From: JAJRZX01 sp964407495
Lineage (GTDB): Bacteria; Desulfobacterota; GWC2-55-46; JADFVP01
Length of the DNA stretch: 36,392 bases
Direction: 5' to 3'
Assembly (NCBI GenBank): GCA_964407495.1
Contig: CAYOVP010000017.1
Coordinates: 1-36,392 of the forward strand
Made by a program: the position numbers and the translations under genes. Below, in pieces: positions 29,140-36,392 of this stretch (the first letter of the stretch is position 1; each line of letters opens with the position of its first letter). The notes beneath the pieces were generated by a model. The model did not search any database. It was not told the origin of the DNA and saw only the letters and a list, made by a program, of their open reading frames with translations.

Positions 29140-30423
29140 ATGAATAGGCCCGTAATAGAGATAGAGAGTATCTCCAAGAGATACCTCATAGGAAGAAAGG
29201 TCTCCTACGGGAGCCTCCGCGAGGAGATAACCCTGGCCCTCTCGGCCCCCTTCAGGCGTAAAAAAAGCAAGGACTCTCTTGTGGAGGGCGAGGACATGGT
29301 CTGGGCCCTCAGAGACGTATCCTTTGACGTACAAGAGGGCGAGGTAGTCGGCATTATCGGGAAGAACGGCGCCGGAAAGAGTACATTATTAAAGATACTA
29401 TCGCGCATAACAGACCCCACAGAGGGACGCATCACCATGCGGGGGCGGATGGCGAGCCTCCTGGAGGTGGGAACGGGTTTTCACCCAGAACTCACGGGCA
29501 GGGAGAACATATTCCTCAACGGCGCGCTCCTTGGTATGAGCAACGCAGAGATAAGGCGCAAATTCGATGAGATAGTGGCCTTCTCGGAGATAGAGAAGTT
29601 CCTCGACACGCCCGTGAAGCGGTATTCCAGCGGCATGTACGTGCGCCTGGCCTTTGCCGTTGCCGCCCACCTCGATCCCGAGATACTCGTTGTGGACGAG
29701 GTCCTTGCCGTGGGGGACGCGGCCTTTCAGCAAAAATGCCTCGGCAAGATGGGCGACGTGGCAAAGGGCGGCAGAACCATACTCTTTGTGAGCCACAACA
29801 TGGCGGCCATGAGAAAACTATGCACAAGGGCCGTGCTCCTCGAGGGAGGGCGCGTGGCAGCCACGGGCGGTGTGGAAGAGGTTACGGAGCAGTACCTTAA
29901 CAGCGGGGCCGTGGAAGAGGGAGGGGGGCCTGTGCGCGTCCGTGGCATCCCCTATCATCACAAGAAGACAGACTTCACCATAGAAGATATAAAGGTGACA
30001 GACCTTGAGGGGGGCGTGATAACAAACCTCTCGACAGGGGATACCATCAGGCTCAGGGTTTATTACAGGGCAGGGAAAAAAATAACCTCACCAGGGCTTG
30101 TGATAAAGTTCAAGACAAACCTTGGCGTAGAGGTCTTCCGGCTTAGCAATATGCCCATCAGCGGATATTCCGTGGGAGAGATAGAAGGTAAGGGATTTTT
30201 CGACCTTACGATAAAAGACCTTCCACTCCTCGGCGGACTTTACACGGTGGAGATAGGGCTGGCCAGGGAAATGGTGGAGTGGTACTTCAATATCGAAGAC
30301 GCGGTTCAGTTACAAGTAACCCCAACTGACGTATACGGTAGCGGCCTTGCCCTGGATACTGGCAGGGGTCTCATTGCCGTGTCCCATGAATGGAAGCATG
30401 AAGCATTACCCCTGAAAAACTGA
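29140..30423 (+). CDS. wzt: Polysaccharide ABC transporter ATPase with C-terminal Wzt glycan-binding domain
   Basis: The 427-residue ATPase partner of Wzm has Walker A GKNGAGKST (74-82), signature YSSGM (162-166), Walker B ILVVDE (182-187) and the switch His in SHN (218-220). Residues from about 265 to 427 form the beta-rich Wzt C-terminal domain. In O-antigen exporters such a domain recognises the modified non-reducing end of the chain, linking export to chain completion. This predicts that the glycan carries a terminal modification. It starts 49 bases after wzm. Confidence 0.93.
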   Translation: MNRPVIEIESISKRYLIGRKVSYGSLREEITLALSAPFRRKKSKDSLVEGEDMVWALRDVSFDVQEGEVVGIIGKNGAGKSTLLKILSRITDPTEGRITMRGRMASLLEVGTGFHPELTGRENIFLNGALLGMSNAEIRRKFDEIVAFSEIEKFLDTPVKRYSSGMYVRLAFAVAAHLDPEILVVDEVLAVGDAAFQQKCLGKMGDVAKGGRTILFVSHNMAAMRKLCTRAVLLEGGRVAATGGVEEVTEQYLNSGAVEEGGGPVRVRGIPYHHKKTDFTIEDIKVTDLEGGVITNLSTGDTIRLRVYYRAGKKITSPGLVIKFKTNLGVEVFRLSNMPISGYSVGEIEGKGFFDLTIKDLPLLGGLYTVEIGLAREMVEWYFNIEDAVQLQVTPTDVYGSGLALDTGRGLIAVSHEWKHEALPLKN

Positions 30424-30472
30424 CACCCTCTTATCCTCAAGAGTTGAACATCTCAAGACAAGAGGATTTATA

Positions 30473-31471
30473 ATGGCAAAGAAGAAGATAGTCTGCATAA
30501 CCGGCATGGAGAGAAGCGGCACATCCATGGTGGCGCGTATCGTTAACCTTCTCGGGGTTTATCTCGGTGGTCGCGATGATCTCATTATGGAGACTGATTA
30601 TAACCAGAAAGGTTGTTGGGAGAATAAAACTTTTCTTAATATTAGTGACGAGATACTCAAGCGCTTCGGGGGAGATACCCATTCCATGCCCGATTTTCCT
30701 GATGGCTGGATAAACGACCCGAGAATAGCCGACCTTGTGGCAGAGGCACGAAAAACAATTGCGCGCGAGTTCTCCAAGAAAGATGTCTGGGGCTGGAAGG
30801 ACCCGAGGTGCTGTCTGGTGATGCCCTTCTGGCAGAACCTCCTGCCTGAGATAAATTATATAATTTGTATAAGGAACCCATCAGATGTGGCCAACTCACT
30901 TGTCTCACGCCAGTGGGTATCTTCATACCGAGAAGCCTATTACGCGTGGCACATGTATACGTCCAACATTATTCGACACACCTCTGGCAAACGCCGCATA
31001 TTCGTATTTTACGAGGATTTCATGGGTAGTGATCCCTTGGCGGCCATAAGGCGGCTTGCAAGGTTTCTGGGCCGGGGATACGTAAAGAGGTTGGAGGACT
31101 CTTCTTCTGATATAGAGGCCTTCATAACAAAGGGGCTTCAGCACCACGAGACGCCTCTCTTGGAGTCCCTTGAAGACGCAAAGATGCCCCTCTCCGTAAA
31201 GGCATATTATCTCTGTCTTATACTACTTGTACAAGGCGGCATAAAATCGCTTAATGGCATGAGGAGCGAAGAAGCTCTGGACACCATCTCTCTATATACA
31301 GATGAGCGCCTTGCAAGCCTTACGGATCTTGACCGTACAAAAAAGGCACTTGAGGAAAAGACGCAACGTATAGAGGCGCTTCTGAATTCTACGAGCTGGC
31401 GGATAACAGCACCCCTGAGAAAAAGTCTGGATTTAATTTACGCCATTAAAAAAGATAAAAAGGGTTCATGA
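30473..31471 (+). CDS. Sulfotransferase-family protein
   Basis: This 332-residue cytoplasmic protein has the 5'-phosphosulfate-binding loop TGMERSGTS (10-18), the core DVWGWKDPR (104-112), and the 3'-phosphate-binding segment RNPSDVANSL (134-143): the two PAPS-contact regions of sulfotransferases. A predicted coiled coil (about 288-310, EKTQRIEALLN) follows near the C terminus. AGAGGA lies six bases before the ATG. The stop overlaps the next glycosyltransferase start (ATGA). The acceptor is inferred to be the exported glycan, not shown. The gene is more AT-rich than rmlB or wzt. Confidence 0.85.
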   Translation: MAKKKIVCITGMERSGTSMVARIVNLLGVYLGGRDDLIMETDYNQKGCWENKTFLNISDEILKRFGGDTHSMPDFPDGWINDPRIADLVAEARKTIAREFSKKDVWGWKDPRCCLVMPFWQNLLPEINYIICIRNPSDVANSLVSRQWVSSYREAYYAWHMYTSNIIRHTSGKRRIFVFYEDFMGSDPLAAIRRLARFLGRGYVKRLEDSSSDIEAFITKGLQHHETPLLESLEDAKMPLSVKAYYLCLILLVQGGIKSLNGMRSEEALDTISLYTDERLASLTDLDRTKKALEEKTQRIEALLNSTSWRITAPLRKSLDLIYAIKKDKKGS

Positions 31472-34065
31472 CTACAAAAACAAAGGCATCACCTCTTAAA
31501 AAAAATAAAAAGACGCGGCCAAGGTCGGAGAAGAAAAATCACGGCCTTGCCATATGCACCATAGTCTCAAAAAATTATCTTCCCTATGCCCGTATTGTTG
31601 CAGAGTCCTTTCTGGAACACAATGAGGGTGATGTCTTTGTCCTACTTGTGGACAGGGTTGACGGGTACTTTGATCCGAAAAAAGAACAATTTGAGTTAAT
31701 TGAGATCGAGGAACTGAGGAACATGGTCCCTGAGTTTGATAAATTCTGTTTCCAGTACACCATCCTTGAGCTCAATACCGCAATAAAACCCTATATTCTT
31801 GAGTACCTCTTCAGGAAGAAAGGCGTGGAAAAACTTGTCTATCTTGATCCGGACATACTCATAACCAATAGCCTTGACAGACTCTCCAGGCTACTTGAGA
31901 AATATGAAGTTGTCCTTACGCCTCACCTCACGGCCCCTGTTGAGGATGACTATCTTCCCGGTGAGGTAACTATATTACAGGCTGGCACGTACAACCTTGG
32001 CTTTCTGGCACTTAGGAAAACCCACAACACCTTGGAACTCCTCAGGTGGTGGCAGAAACGCCTTCACAATAGATGCATCGTTGACCATAAAAACGGCATT
32101 TTTGTCGACCAGAAGTGGATGGACCTTGTACCCGGTTTTTATGATGATGTCTTGATACTGCGTGAGCCGGGCTATAACGTGGCATACTGGAACTATCACT
32201 GCCGCGATGTGCGCATTAAGGACGGACAAATTACCGTCAACAACGAGCCTTCTTATTTTTTTCACTTCAGCGGCTTTGATCCTGAAAACCTGCAACCAGT
32301 TTCAAAATACCAGAACAGGTATACACTACGCGAGATTGAGAATATGAGGCCACTCTTTGAACTCTATAGAGATAAAGTCCTGGCCCATGGCTGGAATGAG
32401 ACAAGAGACTGGCCCTATTTTCTCGATAAATTTGATAACGGCGTGAAGGTGCCTGATGCCGCGCGCCGACTGTTTCTTGAGCTTGGAAAGAAGGCCCGTA
32501 AATTTGACAACCCCTTTGAGTCGAAGGGCGAGAAGTCTTTTTTTTCCTGGCTTAATAAACCGGAACGGTCAGATACCCCTGAGATAAGCCGCCTTGTATA
32601 TAAATTACATGCCATGCACGAGGATATAAGAGTAGTATATCCTTATATATTAGGCCCTGATAAAGATCGCTTCCTGACATGGCTTATTTTATATGGGAAA
32701 AAAGTTTTTAAGATTGATGACAAGTTTCTCGCATATCTGGGTGACTACAAGACAAATCTCAAAAAACTTGGATTGAGGACCTATCTGAATCACGCCCAGG
32801 TATACGCCTCCGTCTTTGCCTCCAAGGCCTTGTTGCCTCTTTTTCATAGGAATAAAAATGCTATGGATTTTCTGCTCAAGATGAGAGAAAAACTTAACAG
32901 GGTTTTGACTAAAAAGTCTATATCCCCGCATTCAGGCGCTCCAACGATACGTATTGGCGGCAAACGTGGTGTAAATCTTTTAGGATACATAAACTCTGAG
33001 AGCGGCATGGGCGAGGCGGCAAGGTCATTGATTCGCCCCCTCGAGGCAATACAATATCCTTTAGCCAAGATCAAGATTGCCACTACATCAAGGCAGAACG
33101 ACAAGACATATAAGGACTTCACGGAAGATAACCCTTATTGCTCCAACCTTGCAATCGTCAACGCAGACCAGGTCCTTAATATTTATCGTGAAAAGGGCGG
33201 TGCCTTTTTTCAAGGTAAATACAACATCGGATTATGGCTATGGGAGTTACGAGACTTTCCAGAAGAATGGTTTGACCGGTTCCAATACTTCGACGAAATC
33301 TGGACACCAAGCACGTTCTGTCTTGACGCCATTGCCAAGGTCTCTCCCATACCTGTTGTCAGGATGCCGCTCTCCATAGAGATCAAGGATATAAAGAAAG
33401 TAGATCGGAAACACTTTGGATTAAAAAAAAATACGACTGTTTTCCTCTTTACCTTTGATTTTCTGAGTTTTTTCGAGAGAAAGAATCCCCTTGCCGTAAT
33501 AGAGGCCTTCAGGAAGGCTTTTCCCAATAACGAAGACGTGCAACTCGTTCTAAAGTGCTCCAACTCGGAAAAGAACCCAGAGGCACGCAAGAAGATGGAC
33601 GAGGCCGCCAATGGCCTGAATATAAAGGTTATTGATGGATACCTCGACAAAGACGAATTGTACGCCCTCTTCTCTCTCTCGGATTGCTACGTCTCTCTGC
33701 ACCGCTCGGAAGGTTTCGGTCTGACAATAGCCGAGGCCATGTATTTAGGCAAACCCGTTATCGCCACGGCCTACTCTTCTAACATGGATTTTATGAACCT
33801 TAACAACAGCCTCCCCGTAAGGTACCAACTCGTCGAGATCGAAGAGGACATCGGCCCCTATAAAAAGGGGTGCCGCTGGGCAGAGCCCGAGATCGAGGAT
33901 GCCGCGGAAAAGATGCGCCTTGTTTACGAAAAAAGGGAGTGGGCAGAGGAACTCGGCACCAGGGCCGCAGAAGACATCAAGAGAGACCTATGTCCTCGTG
34001 CCGTTGGCAGGAGAATGTCAGAGAGGTTGGAACATATCTTTGCACAATACGGAATTTCAGAGTAA
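31468..34065 (+). CDS. Large two-domain glycosyltransferase (GT-A-like N terminus, GT4 C terminus)
   Basis: In this 865-residue protein, residues about 26-330 look like a GT-A nucleotide-sugar transferase with the acidic metal-binding motif YLDPD (125-129). A helical spacer of about 370-480 follows. Residues 500-860 form a GT-B/GT4 domain (GVNLLGYINSESGMGEAARS at the start) with the donor-site ExxxxxxxE as SEGFGLTIAEAM (Glu748, Glu756). It could add two sugars in a row. It overlaps the sulfotransferase by four bases and is likely translated with it. It is the most AT-rich large gene in the window, with many AAA and ATA codons, suggesting import. Donor and linkage are unknown. Confidence 0.87.
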   Translation: MTTKTKASPLKKNKKTRPRSEKKNHGLAICTIVSKNYLPYARIVAESFLEHNEGDVFVLLVDRVDGYFDPKKEQFELIEIEELRNMVPEFDKFCFQYTILELNTAIKPYILEYLFRKKGVEKLVYLDPDILITNSLDRLSRLLEKYEVVLTPHLTAPVEDDYLPGEVTILQAGTYNLGFLALRKTHNTLELLRWWQKRLHNRCIVDHKNGIFVDQKWMDLVPGFYDDVLILREPGYNVAYWNYHCRDVRIKDGQITVNNEPSYFFHFSGFDPENLQPVSKYQNRYTLREIENMRPLFELYRDKVLAHGWNETRDWPYFLDKFDNGVKVPDAARRLFLELGKKARKFDNPFESKGEKSFFSWLNKPERSDTPEISRLVYKLHAMHEDIRVVYPYILGPDKDRFLTWLILYGKKVFKIDDKFLAYLGDYKTNLKKLGLRTYLNHAQVYASVFASKALLPLFHRNKNAMDFLLKMREKLNRVLTKKSISPHSGAPTIRIGGKRGVNLLGYINSESGMGEAARSLIRPLEAIQYPLAKIKIATTSRQNDKTYKDFTEDNPYCSNLAIVNADQVLNIYREKGGAFFQGKYNIGLWLWELRDFPEEWFDRFQYFDEIWTPSTFCLDAIAKVSPIPVVRMPLSIEIKDIKKVDRKHFGLKKNTTVFLFTFDFLSFFERKNPLAVIEAFRKAFPNNEDVQLVLKCSNSEKNPEARKKMDEAANGLNIKVIDGYLDKDELYALFSLSDCYVSLHRSEGFGLTIAEAMYLGKPVIATAYSSNMDFMNLNNSLPVRYQLVEIEEDIGPYKKGCRWAEPEIEDAAEKMRLVYEKREWAEELGTRAAEDIKRDLCPRAVGRRMSERLEHIFAQYGISE

Positions 34066-34117
34066 CTTTTTCATATGGCCGCTTGGTGTCTCTTTTAAAA
34101 ATTGAGAGTGTTTTTCT

Positions 34118-35287
34118 ATGAAGATAGGGATAGATTGTAGTAATGTGCCTGGCAACAGGACCGGTACAGGTGAATACACATTAAACCTCGTAAGGGCCCT
34201 TTCAAGGATTGATCGCGAAAATTCTTACCTGCTCTATCCTTTTTTCTACCACGTAATCAATCCTGAGTATAAAAAGGTGAGGCTCCCCACAAATAATAAC
34301 TTCAAGGTGCTTGATTGTCTCCCGGCCACCCCCAGCTATTTAAGACGTATTTTTCACATTACACTAAAGTCCCTCTTCACCGAAGAAATGCTGGGCGACG
34401 TGGACATCGTCCACTCCACCACCTTCTGCGCGCCGCGCTTCAGGGACAGGAAAAAACGCCTCGTGGTAACAATATACGACCTCACGGTCATAACGCACCC
34501 CGAGTGCCACAAAAAACTCAATATCTTGCACTGTAGAAAAGGGATAAAAGACGCCATAAGATACGCCGACGCCATCATAGCGATCTCTGAGCATACAAAA
34601 AAAGACCTTGTTGATATCGCGGGCGCCCCCCAAGACCTCGTCACCGTGACGCCCCTGGCCGCAGACTCGGACCTCGTGCCTGTAAGAGAAAAAAACAGGC
34701 TGGAAACTGTCCGAAAAAAATACAAACTCCCCGGTAGATACATACTCTTTCTCGGCACCCTGGAGCCGAGAAAGAACGTGGCCACCCTCATCCGCGCCTA
34801 CGCCGCCCTGCCAGCAGGCCTGAAGGACGAAGTGCGACTCGTTATAGCAGGGGCAAGGGGCTGGATGAACACCCCTGTTCATGATACCCTTGAAAAACTC
34901 GGCCTCATGGAGCGCGTAACCTTCACAGGCTATGTAGATAGAACCGACCTTGCGGCCCTCTACTCCATGGCAGAGTGCTTTGTCTATCCATCGCTCTACG
35001 AGGGCTTCGGCCTGCCGGTGCTCGAGGCCATGGCCTGTGCAACGCCTGTCATTACCTCGAAGACATCGAGTATGCCCGAGGTGGCGGGAAGTGCCGCAAG
35101 GCTCATAGACCCCCTTGACGAGGAAGACCTGGCCCGCGCGCTGGAAGAGATACTCGAAAACAAGGAACTGCAAGGAAGAATGACCGCAGAGGGGCTTGAA
35201 CAGGCGAAAAGATTCTCATGGGAGCGCTGCGCGAAAGAGACCCTCGATGTGTATAAAAAGGTATACGAAAACCCCAGGAGGGTATGA
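34118..35287 (+). CDS. GT4-family glycosyltransferase
   Basis: This 389-residue GT-B glycosyltransferase has an N-terminal acceptor half starting MKIGIDCSNVPGNRTGTGEY and a C-terminal donor half with FLGTLEPRKNVATLI (211-225) and YEGFGLPVLEAMACATPVI (294-312; Glu295 and Glu303 of the retaining motif). This is the mannosyl/galactosyl/rhamnosyl transferase type; I cannot give the sugar. Its stop overlaps the possible galE start at 35284. It follows the large glycosyltransferase after 52 AT-rich bases. Confidence 0.93.
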   Translation: MKIGIDCSNVPGNRTGTGEYTLNLVRALSRIDRENSYLLYPFFYHVINPEYKKVRLPTNNNFKVLDCLPATPSYLRRIFHITLKSLFTEEMLGDVDIVHSTTFCAPRFRDRKKRLVVTIYDLTVITHPECHKKLNILHCRKGIKDAIRYADAIIAISEHTKKDLVDIAGAPQDLVTVTPLAADSDLVPVREKNRLETVRKKYKLPGRYILFLGTLEPRKNVATLIRAYAALPAGLKDEVRLVIAGARGWMNTPVHDTLEKLGLMERVTFTGYVDRTDLAALYSMAECFVYPSLYEGFGLPVLEAMACATPVITSKTSSMPEVAGSAARLIDPLDEEDLARALEEILENKELQGRMTAEGLEQAKRFSWERCAKETLDVYKKVYENPRRV

Positions 35288-35289
35288 GC

Positions 35290-36267
35290 ATGAAGGTTCT
35301 CGTTACAGGAGGGGCCGGGTACATAGGCTCGCACGTCTGCAAGGCGCTCACAAAAAAGGGCCACGACGTCGTTGTCCTTGACAACCTCGAGTACGGTCAC
35401 AGTGATCTCGCGCGCTGGGGAACGCTCGTACAGGGAGATCTGCTCGACAGGGCCGTGCTCAACTCTGTTTTCAGAAAGTACTCGCCCGAGGCCATCATGC
35501 ACTTTGCGGCCTACGCCTTAGTCGGAGAGTCCGTAACCGACCCGGCAAAGTATTACAGAAATAACGTCCTCGGCTCCTACAACCTTGCCGAGGCCGCCCG
35601 CGCCCATGGTCTTGAAAAAATCATTTTCTCATCTACCTGCGCGGTCTACGGTGTGCCAGAAGGCATACCAATCACTGAAGACATGGCCCTTGACCCCATA
35701 AACCCCTATGGCAATACAAAACTAATAATAGAAAAACTGCTCGATGATTATGGAGCCGCTTATGGGCTGAGGAGCGTGCGCCTTCGCTACTTCAACGCCG
35801 CAGGCGCAGACCCCGAGGCCGAGACAGGCGAGGACCACACGCCAGAGACGCACCTCATCCCCCTTGTGCTCGACGCGGCCATGGGGCGAAGTGAGGCCAT
35901 CACCATCTTTGGCGATGACTACCATACGCCCGACGGCACCTGTGTGCGGGATTATATCCATGTAACAGACCTTGCCCGCGCCCATGTACTTGCCCTCGAA
36001 TACCTCGTAGGAGGGGGCGAGACCACGGCCATAAACCTCGGCAACTCGCGAGGCCACTCCGTTGCCGAGGTAGTGGAGACCGCACGCAAGATCACAGGAA
36101 GGGATATCCGTGCAGTCATCGGCCCGCGGCGCGCCGGAGACCCGCCGGTGCTCGTTGGCTCCAACGAATTGGCCAAAAAGGTCCTTGGCTGGACACCGCA
36201 GAGAGGAGACATGGAGACCATACTCGAGGACGCCTGGCGCTGGCATAGAAAAAGATTCGGTTGTTGA
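35290..36267 (+). CDS. galE: UDP-glucose 4-epimerase GalE
   Basis: GalE interconverts UDP-glucose and UDP-galactose (or the N-acetyl forms) and would supply galactose units. The protein (325 residues) has GGAGYIGSH, HFAAYALVGESV, SSTCAVYG with the catalytic serine/threonine, NPYGNTK with the catalytic Tyr and Lys, and LRYFNAAGADP. I chose ATG 35290 because AGGAGG is eight bases upstream and it gives the standard start MKVLVTGGAG; ATG 35284 (two residues longer, overlapping the previous stop) is also possible. Confidence 0.93.
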   Translation: MKVLVTGGAGYIGSHVCKALTKKGHDVVVLDNLEYGHSDLARWGTLVQGDLLDRAVLNSVFRKYSPEAIMHFAAYALVGESVTDPAKYYRNNVLGSYNLAEAARAHGLEKIIFSSTCAVYGVPEGIPITEDMALDPINPYGNTKLIIEKLLDDYGAAYGLRSVRLRYFNAAGADPEAETGEDHTPETHLIPLVLDAAMGRSEAITIFGDDYHTPDGTCVRDYIHVTDLARAHVLALEYLVGGGETTAINLGNSRGHSVAEVVETARKITGRDIRAVIGPRRAGDPPVLVGSNELAKKVLGWTPQRGDMETILEDAWRWHRKRFGC

Positions 36268-36319
36268 GAGGAACAACCGCCAAAGGCATGCAAAAAACAT
36301 AGACGGAAAGGACGGAAAA

Positions 36320-36392
36320 ATGGCGGAAAAAAGGGCACTCATTACCGGTATTACAGGTCAGGACGGGGCATACCTTGCGAGACTTCTCCTCG
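36320..36392 (+). CDS. gmd: GDP-mannose 4,6-dehydratase Gmd, N-terminal fragment
   Basis: The window ends 24 codons into this gene. The visible start, MAEKRALITGITGQDGAYLA, matches the N terminus of GDP-mannose 4,6-dehydratase; the GITGQDGAYLA version of the nucleotide loop is specific to it. AAAGGA lies six bases upstream. It makes GDP-4-keto-6-deoxymannose, the substrate of the fcl product encoded at 22807. Only the N terminus is seen, so intactness is unknown. Confidence 0.87.
   Translation, partial: MAEKRALITGITGQDGAYLARLLL

Overview
The window looks like chromosome from a moderately GC-rich Gram-negative bacterium that I cannot name. Evidence for an outer membrane is a D-sedoheptulose-7-phosphate isomerase (gmhA), an LptM-type lipoprotein and a long surface-polysaccharide locus. 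A ubiC-ubiA-ubiD-ubiG set points to a quinone made from 4-hydroxybenzoate. This mix fits Proteobacteria or relatives such as Nitrospirota or former Deltaproteobacteria, but that is inference only.

Layout. Positions 1-54 are the 3' end of tRNA-Thr(CGU). Positions 65-6879 (minus strand) carry argH, lptM, lysA, dapF, dapA, dapB and a heme-motif DsbC-like protein: the last step of arginine synthesis plus the diaminopimelate/lysine branch. Positions 7018-12875 (minus) hold a conserved protein of unknown function, gmhA, a GT-C/TPR membrane protein, an M29 aminopeptidase and a YhcC-type radical SAM protein. Positions 13049-14760 (plus) interrupt this tract with a methyltransferase and a PaeR7I/XhoI-type restriction enzyme. 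Positions 14973-18861 (minus) are ubiG, ubiD, ubiA and ubiC, followed by a CI-like repressor (19198-19677) and a gene-poor stretch up to tRNA-Val(CAC). From 20561 the plus strand carries yqgF, mltG and a polysaccharide locus to the window end: wHTH regulator, fcl, rmlA, an rmlC-like gene, rmlD, rmlB, cysC, wzm, wzt, sulfotransferase, a two-domain glycosyltransferase, a GT4 glycosyltransferase, galE and the first codons of gmd.

How the genes work together. The right half supplies dTDP-rhamnose-type, GDP-fucose-type and UDP-galactose precursors, glycosyltransferases to assemble a chain, and a Wzm/Wzt ABC exporter with a C-terminal glycan-binding domain on Wzt. CysC (PAPS synthesis) beside a sulfotransferase suggests that the exported glycan is sulfated.

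The most unusual feature is a dispersed repeat of about 65 bp, present in roughly eleven full or partial copies between genes. It has an A/T hairpin whose outer stem varies with base pairing kept, a conserved linker (CAAAGAAAACCAAT), and a GC hairpin (CCAGCGGCC-n3-GGCCGCTGG). I do not recognise it as a described family. Other points of note are a twin-palindrome promoter over the start of the polysaccharide-locus regulator, and a promoter-to-terminator unit with no clear gene that runs antisense to tRNA-Val.
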